Shown in pieces: positions 1-12,000 of a DNA stretch of 64,000 nt. The DNA is from Rostratula benghalensis (Eukaryota > Chordata > Aves > Charadriiformes > Rostratulidae), in assembly GCA_013399305.1 (NCBI GenBank), contig VXAI01000021.1, positions 1,287,215-1,351,214 on the forward strand, in the 5' to 3' direction. A program made the position numbers and the translations under genes. The notes below the pieces were generated by a model, which saw only the letters and a program-made list of their open reading frames with translations, was not told where the DNA came from and ran no database searches. How positions within the stretch are numbered: the stretch's first letter is position 1; the number at the start of each line of letters is the position of its first letter.

Positions 1-34
1 TCAAGAAAAACAGAAAGAAGAAAACATCCTTCAT
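1..34 (-). CDS. TRPM5: TRPM5 coding exon 18, start of S5 (partial)
   Basis: Only the first 34 bases of this exon are in the window, after acceptor TTTTAG (35-36 on the plus strand). They encode [11 protein letters not shown], the invariant start of TRPM4/5 S5 and the end of the S4-S5 linker, residues 866-876. Phase 0 fits exon 17. The rest of S5, the pore and the C-terminus lie left of the window. Confidence 0.93.
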   Translation of the reverse strand, partial: MKDVFFFLFFL

Positions 35-3000
35 CTAAAACAGAGGGGGAGGGGAGAAAAGGAGGAGAGGTGACTAATAGCATAGGCAAAGAATGGTAGT
101 TTTTCTATATGAAAACAGCTCAGATGATTTTGTTTCTTTACAAGCTTGTTTCGGTTAAAGGAGGTGGAATAGGATACAGTTCCATGCATAGAATTCCTCT
201 CTTGGCCTTGCTGTTATCATATTATTCTTGGCCTAAACCAAGATAGATAACCATTTAGATAAAAGCATGTTTTAAATTAAATAGCTTGTTTAGATAAAGG
301 CATGTCTTAAATTAAAACCTTGCCTCTCCATCATCTAATGTTTAAAAATTAAGTACATTTTATTCTTTAGGCGAATGTTATTGTACCTTTTAAATGCTGA
401 TTTTCTGTGAGGTCTCACAGTACCATCGACTGCTTTACTGTGAGCTGCAAGAGTTCCGCTGCAGCAGCGATTCCTGGCAAGAGCCGGTGCTCGTCGATGA
501 GCGCTGAGCCACGGATACAGCAGACACCGAAGGCTGCAAGGATCAGGTAGCTGCTGCCTTGGGTTTGCAAGCCAACTACTGCATCTGATTGGAGATTGCA
601 GGACTTCATGCTTTTAAACATTGTGCTTCTCTACAGAAGTAATTGGATCCTAAACCACTTACTTAAAAATAAATAAATAAATCTAATATGTATTTCAAGT
701 GCAATAATTTTTCCCTGGTGGAAAAGGAACACTTCATCCTCTTCCCATCTAAGCTGCCAGAGTTCATTAGGGACTTTAGATTCAATTAGATTATTGGATT
801 GTGCAATTATCCAAAAGCATAGGCATTTCAGATCTCAAGGACCATACTTAGAGTTCTATTAAGAAACACAGTATCCAAACCAGGCAAGACATAGTTAAAT
901 TTTAAACCACCTAGAGAACAGTTTTAAATTTTAAACTACGTAGAAAATAGTTTTGTTTTCTAGATGGTTTAAAATTTAGCAATGCTGCAGGACTGTAATG
1001 GTATTATAGTTAATAGAGAGGAGTGAAAAATCTGGAAGTATTTTTTTCCGGAGTCTGTAGTCTCTCTGGAAGGGACGTTGTGCTGGCATTGAACTACCGT
1101 TTTAGCAGCTGCGAGGCTTGTTTCAGCAATTCTGTAGCAAGGTTAAAAAGAAGAAAGATAATAACACACAATCTTGGATTGCTTCTCTGTTTAAGTAGGG
1201 GAAATGATCTTGCTTGAATGCACTTGTCAAACCTTTCAAGGAGGTATCATTTGCTGAAGTAACTTTCACTGTTCTTTCATTTGATGTAAGGTTCAGCAGT
1301 GAATTCCCAGAGCTCAGGCGTTGTGTTGACTGGGATGGGGTGAGGATGAAAGGTCCCATGTTATGGTTTTGTCTAGGCTGCTGTTTATGCTTGCTTGCAT
1401 TTGTCTAGGCTGCTGTGTGTTATCTCATATGACTTCAGGTGCCAACATGGTAGACCCATTACCCTATGTGTTCAAGGCCCTGGTTTAGCTTGGTACGCAG
1501 CAAGGAAGGGTTAGGAGCTGTCGATCTGACTTGTTCTCTTACAATACAAGTTTGCTAATGCTTTAAGCTAGATAATGTTCAAGAACAAATATTTATTTGC
1601 CACTTACCCTTTTGCTGCTCCAAGAAAATGTCATGTTAGAGTTTCAGTTATTGCATTTGTAGACAAATCCAAATAGCTTGGTAGCTATGTTTATTCAATG
1701 TATAGGCTTGTTTAGACTGTAAGGCTTTTACTGAGTTCTGCTGTGAGTCACAAATCAAATATTTGTAGATTCTGTGATAGCACTTACAATTAGATGAACT
1801 CCTATTAATCAGTCACCATGAACTAATTGGCCTAGAGGATTAACATGCATAAATAAGAAGCTACTTCAACATAGCAATGCATACCAAAGCCCAGTAACTG
1901 TAGTCTTAATGTCTCATTTCCTGCAGGAGAGTGGTAATAAATAAAAATCTTTTATCAACATCTTCCAACATATGCTCACAAAGGACTAATGTTTTCGTTG
2001 TAACTTGGAGCTACAGAGTACAAGTAAGAATAATTCCTGTGGGAAACTTGCGACTACACTTTTTGACAAAATGTTTTCACGCCTATTGCAAATAACAATC
2101 TCTTTCCCCAGGTGGAGCAGAGCCTTCAGCCTTGCCCTTCTGTAAAGAGCCTGTTGTCTGACAGGTCTTTGCTCTGAATGCACACAGTTTACGAAGCAGG
2201 AAGAATAGCAGTAAGCCTGAAACACTCTAGTCCTCATTTGCCAGATCTGAGAAAAAATTACTAGGTAAAGTTACAAGGATTAGTAAGCTGGGACCAATTT
2301 ACTACACTACAGAGCTCTTTGTAAGGATCTATTTCAAATTTATTGCATCTAATACTCATTATAAATAAGGGAGTATATGTAAAATAACAAGCCTTAAAAA
2401 TGTAAAAATCAAGATCGATAGTAAACCGATCTCCTTTGTAAAGAGAAGATTTCTTACTCTCTATTTTTTCAAAAGTACAAGTATTTATCTGAGAGAGACT
2501 GCACACTTACCATCCTTTCGACAATTATGATCTTTGGTCCAAGTTGTTTATGAATTGCAAAAATATGTATAAGTCTAAGTGTAAAAACCATAAAATCAAT
2601 GGCAAGTATTGTCCGGCCAGCTTGAAAAGTCGAGTTCAGCATCCTGCAGAGCACGGAAAATGAAATATCAGGTCTCAGCAAGCACTGCTGTGAAGTATTT
2701 GCTCAAATATTACGCTCACTTTCCAGTCATAGCCTGATCAGGAAAAGGCAAGTGCTTCAGGGCTGTGCTTGTGTGAGGAATGTAACATAATGTCTGTACA
2801 TTGATTAAAATAGCCAAAAAGATAGAGGGACACTGTATGCTCTGTCTTGGCCTCAGTGAAATACTTTTTTTTTTTTTTTAAAAAAAAGGTATTATATACT
2901 GACTAAACAAAAAACAACAGCAGCAAAAAAAAGCAGCAGTGCTTTGGTGTACATGTGTTTGAATATTCCAATATGTCTTTTTGTGGTCTCTGAACCTTCT

Positions 3001-6000
3001 CTGAATCATGTCTTTGGTGATTCCACAGGATTTTAGAATCTTTTACAGCAGAAACATGTCTCAAATCTTGTAAAAGTAAATGCCAGAGCCTGTCCTCATG
3101 TGCACGAGAGACTCTCCCGTCAGTTGACACACATATCCCTTGCTACTGCTGCTGCCCACATCACGTGAGACAGATATAACAGATACATACCTGCAGGTTA
3201 CCCCAATTATGAAGAGGAAGATGGTCACCATGTCACATTTATTCCAGTTATCCTCCACATACAGTTTAAATTTTTTCCTTAAATTTGTGTCTTCGTTGGT
3301 ATAGAAGCTCTGAACAAAAAAAATAATCATCAGTTTCGATCTGTTTCCAGTTTCACTAAATCTTTGTGAGTTTTAACATAATATCTGTGTCCTTTTTCTC
3401 TTTCATTGCAAAGAGCAAAACCAAATTCCTAGTGCTACAGGGAAAAAAGCTTGAAAACGTAAGCTTAGTTTAATGTCTTAAAACACAGAGTTGGATGAAA
3501 AAGAAAAAAAAAATCTTTTTATTCTAGTGATATTAGCCTTAAGAATTTTTGAGGCTTGATTCACATTTTTGTCAGTTTTCAGGCAAAGTTCAGTTTCTAG
3601 ACATTGCTACCTAAACAGTGTGAACAGATTTGGCATTTGCATGCTGGGATTGTCAGTGAGTACACATTTGATTATCTAGGCAAAGAGTTGGGTTTCTTAA
3701 TTGAGTTTTAGCCTGACACTCTTCATATTTTACAGGTTTATAATGAAATGTTCTTTGATCTAACTATTTTCCATGGCCTCCTCTGGTTATGGCCTTGCTG
3801 CATATTTTCAAATAAATTGTAACAAACTGGGATTCCCTTCATTGTCCCTCTTGCTTAAATAATAAACGCCTATTTATGCTTCCAGGGTCAGTATTTATAA
3901 CTGCTTTTTCATGTCTAAAGGGGACAGCTTTATGCACCCACAGCTGGCAACACACTAGCACCATTGTTCACACATTATTTGAAGTGCTGGGCTGGGGGCA
4001 TTCCAAAACCAGTAGCTGGGAGAGTAATGGAGAAGTTTGGGTTTGGTTATTGTTTGTTGGTTGTGTGGGGTTTTTTGGTTTGGTGGGGTTTTTTTTATTT
4101 TTTGCTTTTTAAGAAAAACAAACCAGAAAGAGATCTGCTAATATTTTTTGTTGATAATTATCTTAGGAAAACCACAAAAAATCTGAATTGATTTACTCGT
4201 CTTTTTCAACAGTCCCCAAGGGACTGTGGATGTAGAGGTGATGTAGAATTGCCTGCTGTGTTTCCAGGTGTAGAATATAACTTCCAGATTACTTTATTTG
4301 TTGTGGGAGGATCTAGTTCTGGGGAGTGAAATTAGAGAGATACTTTGCAAAGTGAAGGACACCTGAATCTCAGCAGCACGCTTGACTTGGCTATGGCTGG
4401 AGCAGGATGGAGAAAGGTGGAGCTACTGGTGGAGGAAGAGCTTGCTCTGGGAGATACAGGTGGAGTGTTTTGCATAACATAAGTTCTGCACTGCTGTTCT
4501 GTGCAAAACTGTACCTGATGCTTGACATCTTCAAGCTTGTACAGTTATACAGATTATAAATCTATTCAAAATATTGCCACATGTTTTACTGTGTTGTTAA
4601 ACTGTGATTGTGTGATTAGGTGGTGTAAGTTACTGACCTGTCGGATTTCTTCCAAGACCAGCGTAAAAACCCAGAAGTAAAGTATAATTTCTTTAGCAGA
4701 TGGACCCTCAGGTGGAGGTGGTTTGAAGTCAAGTAAAAGGACATAAGCAAATAGAAACAGAAAAGCAAAGTACATTATAACATTCCCCATAAATACAGTT
4801 ACAGGGGCACTCCAGAATTTTTTCCACCGAGTAAGCATGAATGTTGCCCACACTATGTTTTCAGAACGGTTCTGCTTCTCCTGTTTACCATTTCCTCTGC
4901 AAAACAAAAAGAATATAGGCTTGGTGACAATTTCCTAAAATTAGTTTACAGGAATAGGCTCGGTATTATTCCTATATAAAACTTTTTGTAAGATAAGTAA
5001 CAGGCAGATGCTGGGGTTTGGTAAAGACGAAGGCTGCAAAAGTCACAATCACATTATCATAGCAGAAATATTTCAAGTAAAAAAGAAGGTTTTGAGAATC
5101 AAGGTTAAATAAGACTTAAATGCATATTCTTGTTATTTCAGTTGTTGTGTTAATTTGATTTGTAACCTCATTGTGTTCCTGTTTGTAGTAGAAACATGCA
5201 AGGAGAGCTCTTCATCATCCTAAATAATAGGAAAGAAAAACAAATGGCCAATTTAGTGTGCAAGTTGATTCTTAGTTATTTGGGCTCTAAAAATCTCTTG
5301 CAGCGTTTGCATGCAGTTCTTGTGCTGTGACTTCAAACAGTTCCTCTTTCTGGCCCAGTCTCAGAAGTGCCAGATCATATGAAGTGTGTTGCTTGACTGT
5401 CCCTGCTGAAGTCTGAGAGAAATACTGAAGGAATACACAATTGTTAAGTGCCAGCATCTTGTCCTTTGTGATTAAATTAGAGTAAATGCAGAAAAACTAA
5501 TATAAAAGCCTTTTAGGAAAAAAAAAAAAAAAAGTTGACCTTATAAATCATTTATCAAGACAGTCTTTTACTATTGTGGAATGATGCAAGTTTTTTGATA
5601 AATGAAGGGAAATTTGACCTGAACATCTACATTTGCTTTTGCTGTTGTTTTGGAACATGCAATGCTATCTATTGGCAATGGAAATTATTCTGTGCAGAAA
5701 ATGCAAGTTGCCTGTATTTGATAGCAATCTGATCTTAGTGTGAGGTTTTCTTTCCACATAAATTGCTCTCCTGTGTAAGCTAGGCATATTATTGGATCTT
5801 TAATTTTGTGCTTCTGACTCTGAGAAGTGTGATATCTACCAAAGCATGTGCTCACTAGGGTATGTTTTCAATTCCACTTCACAAAAAAATAAACAGTAGC
5901 TTTTCACTGGGTTTTTTTTTTTTTTTGTTTGGTCAGTTTTTGGTTGGTTTTTTTTTTTGTTTTTTTTTTTAATTTCCCCTGGCATTCTTACTAATTATTA

Positions 6001-9000
6001 AATACATTTGTTAGAAGGAAAAGTTTCTCCTCACAGCAAATAGTTTCTATGAGCCTGATCTCCACTACCTCTCAATTTATGACATCATAAGATACATTCC
6101 CATTGTGACAGGCTAATATCATAAACAGGTAATTGCAGCTTTACTGTAAGATGCTGAAATAGATCTGGGAGGGAGAGAGTCTCTTTGTTCAAATAAATTG
6201 CTAAGATAATAGTAATTGGAATGCACAATGTAACGACCAAACCATATTCCACTCGGGATACAGAAGTGCCTTATGACATTGCTTACAAATAGCTCACAAG
6301 AGACAGATGCTTTTACACCTATTTTATAGGTTAGGGAGGGAGACAGAATAACTAAGGATTTTCTCCAATATAGCAGCAGTTAAATGCCAGATGTAAAAAT
6401 AGAACCTAGTAACTCTGACTTGGTCCAGCACTTCATACTGCAGATGATGCTTCCGCGCTACTGTTGTTCACATAAAGTTCTTTTTAAAGTATGGATAAGT
6501 GTGTTCTTAATACATGTGGCTATTTAGCATTATTTAGCCATTAAGAGGACTTTGTGCTAATCAAAAGTCTTCCTTTCCTGACTTAAGTCCTTGTGACCTC
6601 CCAAGTTTTGGTGATGAGTGTCTGATAGAGGGATAGGGTAAGATTCAGAAATTAATGACCAGGAGCAACTGAAAAAATCTTTGTGCTCATCTACCCGTTT
6701 GTGTAATGCTCTAAGTCCTAAGTTTGTTGTTCTACTTCAGGTTCGTCAGGGCTCATCTTTTAAAATATAAATGAAGAGCATTAGTGTAGTGGCAAGCTGA
6801 CTCAATATAAAATCCCCAGGTACTGGTGCTTGTAAGTACTTCTGTTGCTGCCTTTGTAGGAAAGTTTGCAGTGATGCACTCAAATAATGTAACGTAAGGT
6901 TTTGCTGAGACCCTTCTTTCTGTTCAGATCAGTAATCTGAAGGGGGCTTAGTTCCTAAATCCAATGTATATCAGTCATCATGAGCTGAGGGGAATCTCAG
7001 AAAATGCTTTCTCATTCCTCAGGTATTAAGCAGATTCCTTGTTCTGTAAAAATTACCTGCTCAGAACAAGTAAAGTTGTATGTATCTCCTTAAACCAGTG
7101 ATATATCCCTGTTTATTTTCTGTATTCCTTTTGGAGAGCAACAAGAGCAGTAATCAGAGGGCACAACACTTTCTGAGGAGTAAAGACTTTCTTGGTTCTT
7201 CAGCTGCTCCTTAGACCGTTTGCTGATCACTGGCGTACAAGAAGCCTCCTGTTCTTTGATTGTTGTCACAGAAGTTATAGTAAGTGAAGGTTTTAAACTT
7301 ACCTATCTTCTTCCTTGGAAAGAAACACAGTCCTCTCTGTATCTAAACTGTCCAGCTCTCTAAATGGCTCTGGGTCATTCTTTGATTGTTTTTCCTCACT
7401 GTAAAGAAATAAACTCATTAGTTTAAAGATGATGGTTAGAAAATTTTCACTACTAAATTGGCATTTATACAGAACTTCTAGCATTTACTCATCTTGGACA
7501 TGCTCCACTGAGAAGCTGTCAAATAATGTGTAATCCTTACCTCTGCAAATTCTGTTTATTTCTAAGGAGAAGGCCAAAGTCACCCAGATAATTCAAAGAA
7601 GTGATAAATGGTATGCTTCACAAAAATGGGACAGAATGCTCAGTTTCCTCAAATTACTTAGGATTTGAGCAGAAATAAGCCCCTCAGTCAATCCTGGAAG
7701 ACAGTACCCCAGTGCTCTATTTTTGGTTACTCTTGGTAGCAATTAAGAGAGGAAATGACAAAAGCAGCAGGGAACATAGATCAACTCTTGCATTTTCAAG
7801 GAAAGGAGGCAAAAAATGTCCTCAACAGAACAAATTTGGAAAGGCTTACTTTGATTATGAATCATAATTGAAAACTTTCCATGAAGACTTTGCCAAGATT
7901 TCACATTAAAATACTTGAATTTGTGAATCTGGCAGCCAGGATGACAAGAAGGTCATCTTTTGTGATATTGACAGAAAGTAAGTTTTAAGTCAGCAGTGCC
8001 AAACAAGTTTTCTTCTTGCTTTTTAAGTAGTTCAACAGTTAAGAAGCATATGTTTCATAATAGCATGTCATTCCATAATGCTAATTGTGATGAATTGTAT
8101 GTGATTCTCAAAATATTAGGAGCTTTTTGCAAAGTTTCAGTTCCTGGATTCTTGTGACTGCCTGAGCATCTTTTTTTTTAAGAAAGCCTCAGATTGTAGC
8201 CATCTTCATTGTGAGAAAAAGGTGAAAATAATGAACTTAGAAGCTATGCCTGGAGGAGACTAACAAAGATGTCTCGTAAGACATTAAATTTGAGGTTTGT
8301 AATTGTTTTCATGTCAGTCCTGTGTTTTAAAGCTTGATTTACAGCTGTCAAGGCTAGTGGCTGGTAATACTGCTTTGTGATGGTGGTTTCCCTTGTTAAG
8401 ATAGAAGGCTTGTGGCTGATAATAGTGTTGATGATGACTGTTTTTCTAGATAAGATACAGAGGCTTGAACCCAGGCATCTCCAAATCTAGAAACCTTCCA
8501 CACGCTCCTGTGGAGAATCTGGAGCTGACACATTTCCAACAAACTTTTCTGTGGACTGTGCAAAATAGAAGTAGTCTATGTGAGACTGTGGCACTGATCT
8601 TTTAAGTATTAGAATAGGCACTAGCAGAGGAGACACAAATCACTGTCCCATAGACAACTGATTTGGTTAAGAGTAGTCCAGTCCTGTTGACACTCTCCAG
8701 CAATATTACTGGTTTTATCACATAGGTGAGATTTTTTTTAGAACAGGTATTTTTTATGGTGTATTTTTAATCTCTTATTTGTCTCTTGCACCCAAGTAGT
8801 TATGTTTGTACCTGAATGCTATTAAATTTGTGTAGATTAGGAAAGGACACCAGAATCCACAGATTAACTTCAGGATCTGTGTGCTTGTAGACATGTTTCC
8901 CCACCATATTTTTGTCAGGAAGGCCTAAAAGTCAAGAAAAGAAAAAGGGAGAAGGTTTTAACATCTCAAAAACATACATGCAAATGAAGTGCACCTATAT

Positions 9001-12000
9001 TCTGTGGCTGCAAAGACAGTGAATACTCTGGAAACCTAAAGAGCAGGCACAACTTCAGAACAAACAGACACTCTGCGCATCCTTCTGCAGATGATGTTGA
9101 GTATGCAAAGAGTTACGAAGAAGACAGTGGAAAGAACAGCAGGTCAAGTGGAATTAAGCAACATCTGTAGTGCTAAGAAAGTGGAAGTCAGGTACTGGGA
9201 TCTAAAAGCACCATCACTCTTAATTTAGCTTTGTGTATGTGGGGAGAAGTGAAGTTGCAAGTTGAATAGTAATTTGATTTAATTTTTATCAGTGAGTTCT
9301 TCCCTGAATCTGAAGGAGGAGTGACCTCACATCTTGGAGCAGCTTCGTTATGCCTCAGGCAGATTTAATCCTCTGTGTATGATGCTAGGATTCCCTCTCC
9401 AATGAATACATTTCATTACAGGAATACATTTCATATAGTTGTACCCCAGGTCCTGGGAGTAGTGCAGGTGAGGAAAGGGTCTGTAGAACTTACCTGGACA
9501 CCATCATGTGCAAAGAAAGACTTTGCATCAGCTTCTGTAGCCAGCTGAAGGCAGGTGGTTTTGCTCCAGTACTGATTTTTCCTCACCAGCAAAGCAAACG
9601 CTCTCTCCTCGCTGTTCTGGTAGCATTCATTAAACAGTTCTGCCAAATGAAGGACGTGTAAAGAAACGGTTTTTGCAATTTAAAATAAAAAATATGAATG
9701 TAAGGCAAGAGAGTGATGTGTGTAGGGTGCAGCATGGTGGCAGCAAAGCCTGAGCGCTGCCAGATGCTCCTTGTTGCATCAGAGACTTCTGCAAGGCTGA
9801 AATAGTTGAAGAGAGCCTGAGAGAGCTAAGAGAAGGTAGGAGGGAGAGAGGAACAACTCTGGACACAAGGAAAACTCACTGTGACAATGTGCATGTGAGT
9901 ATATGCGTTGGGGCAGAGGTCAAATGAAATAGATTTTCCTTGGTTAAAAAGAAAATAAATCACTGCAATTTTAAAATTCCCACTACTTGAAGAAAAGTAT
10001 GGAGTAAATATCTCAGTACCTCCCTCTTGCCTCTTTCTATCTGCATGTTCTGTTCTCACCCTGGGGCCTCTGACTGTTTTGGGGGGGTTCTTTTCCCTAT
10101 TGTTGTTTGATCTGAGGAAAAAAAAATTCTTTCTCAGTTCTTCTACAGACAGCATAAGAAACTTCTCGGTGACATGTCAGTATTTGTTATAGTCCTTCAT
10201 CTCTAGCTGCCTCATGTGGAGCTTTAGGCAATATCAAACAAAACTGTAACTCTTGGATGATCCTCTTACACTTTGAAGGATGAGTTGCCATGCTACCCCC
10301 ATACTCCTGGAGGGACTAAACAAAGGGAGCTGCTCAGCTTTGGCTTCTTTGTTTAGCTGTTTGTTTGTCTTCTTTGTTAGTCAACAAATGCTTGGGTCTA
10401 AGACATAGTTATTTGACATAAAATAATATTAGACTTGGTAGAGTGTTGTGGTACAGTTTCCAGAGAAGCTGGTCCTGGAGCTCAAAGACTAGGATAAACA
10501 ATCCAAAAAGTCATCACGTTTTTCTCATTAGACAAGATCAGACTTCTTGTGTCTATTTCATTCTGCTGATTTGCATGACTAACTCAGTTCCTTTCCCAGG
10601 CCAGCCCACACCTTGTTGTTGCACTGTGAGGGCTGGGGAGAAATCAAGCTCACTTAAAATAAGCTGATATACAGGCTTCTTTTGCACTTTTTGCTATGTG
10701 TTTTTTGGGGTTTTTTTTTGTGTTTGGGTTTTTGTTTGTGTGTTTTTGGTATGTTTTTGATGTGGTATTTATCATTCTTAAAGAATGTTTTCTCTACACT
10801 GTTATCCAGGCCAGAAATTAAAAATCAGGATCTGATCTAATATTTACCGAAGCCAAGGAGCAGACTTCTGTGTATTGGATTAGGCCCTGTAATTCCATGA
10901 CTAAATTACTCGAGCCCAGTGATTATATCAGAACCTGACTTTTATTTTTTGTAAATAATAATGGCCCTGTGAGAAAATGGGGGGAAATGTGATCTGTGTA
11001 TAAATAATGGAGCAACGTACACTTGAGCCTTCAGCTGCTTGATGTGCCAGCTCAAAGGGGAGAGAAAAAGCCTCTGTGCTTCCAAGTATGGTGTACTTTG
11101 AAGCCCTCTGTTCACAGCGGTGCTACCGTCAGGTATGGATTAAATTGAAGTCAGATCAGCAGAGAAGCTGGTGAGCATCTGTTCTTCAACCAGGCAGAGG
11201 GGAGAGGGCTTGGCATTCCAGCACTGCAGGTTGCCTGAATGCTTGCTGCTGTAGGGAAGGGGCAGTTTGTGGGCTTTGAAACCAGGCTGAGCCTTGCTGC
11301 AGCTTTGCCGTGCAGTTAGCCCTCTCCTGGGTGAGGTAATCTCAAATTATTTTTAGCAGCGAAGACAAGACTTAAAACTTGTTGCTCCAGTGGCCCTTAC
11401 AGAGCAAGCTTGATACTGCAGGAAAACCAGGCTGCTGTGAGCCTAGAATGTTTTAGTTACTCTGTCTTGCCCATCAGCGTAACACACCTTATACTAAGAC
11501 TGGACACTTAAAATACCAGCATGCAGCAGGAGAATAATTTATTCCATGCATCCCAGGGGCAAATCTTGGAACACTGATTTTTCTAAAATGATTGGTGTTT
11601 AAGTCCTCCTTCTGTGGTATTTGACTGTTTGGGTTTGCCTGTGCTGCAAGGCTGTTAAATTATTCATGACAGTTGAACGGAAACAGGTTTTTTGGTTTGG
11701 GTTTTTTTTTTTTATTTGCTCACCTTCCAATGGAAATTACTTCTTAAATTTTTGATGCTGTTAAAAAGGTGCCATCACTTACCAACAGCGAGCTGCTCAT
11801 ACTTGGCCTCTTTCATTATATTATATTCAGTCTCCGTCTCCAGGCGGGACATCTCTTTAAGGATCTTGCAGGCGGCCAGAGCTGAAGCTACGCCCTCCTG
11901 ACCCTGTGGAATTGAAAGGGGTGCTGCTGTTACCATACACTGGAGGGCATTTCTGAACTGGGGAGACTTCACTAATGAACACATCTATCACCAATAATAA

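Noticed and set aside
3061..3330. TRPM5 S3 frame read on past residue TCR
   Set aside because: The sequence after 3191 is intron; the GTATGT donor and correct phase with exon 17 show the true end.
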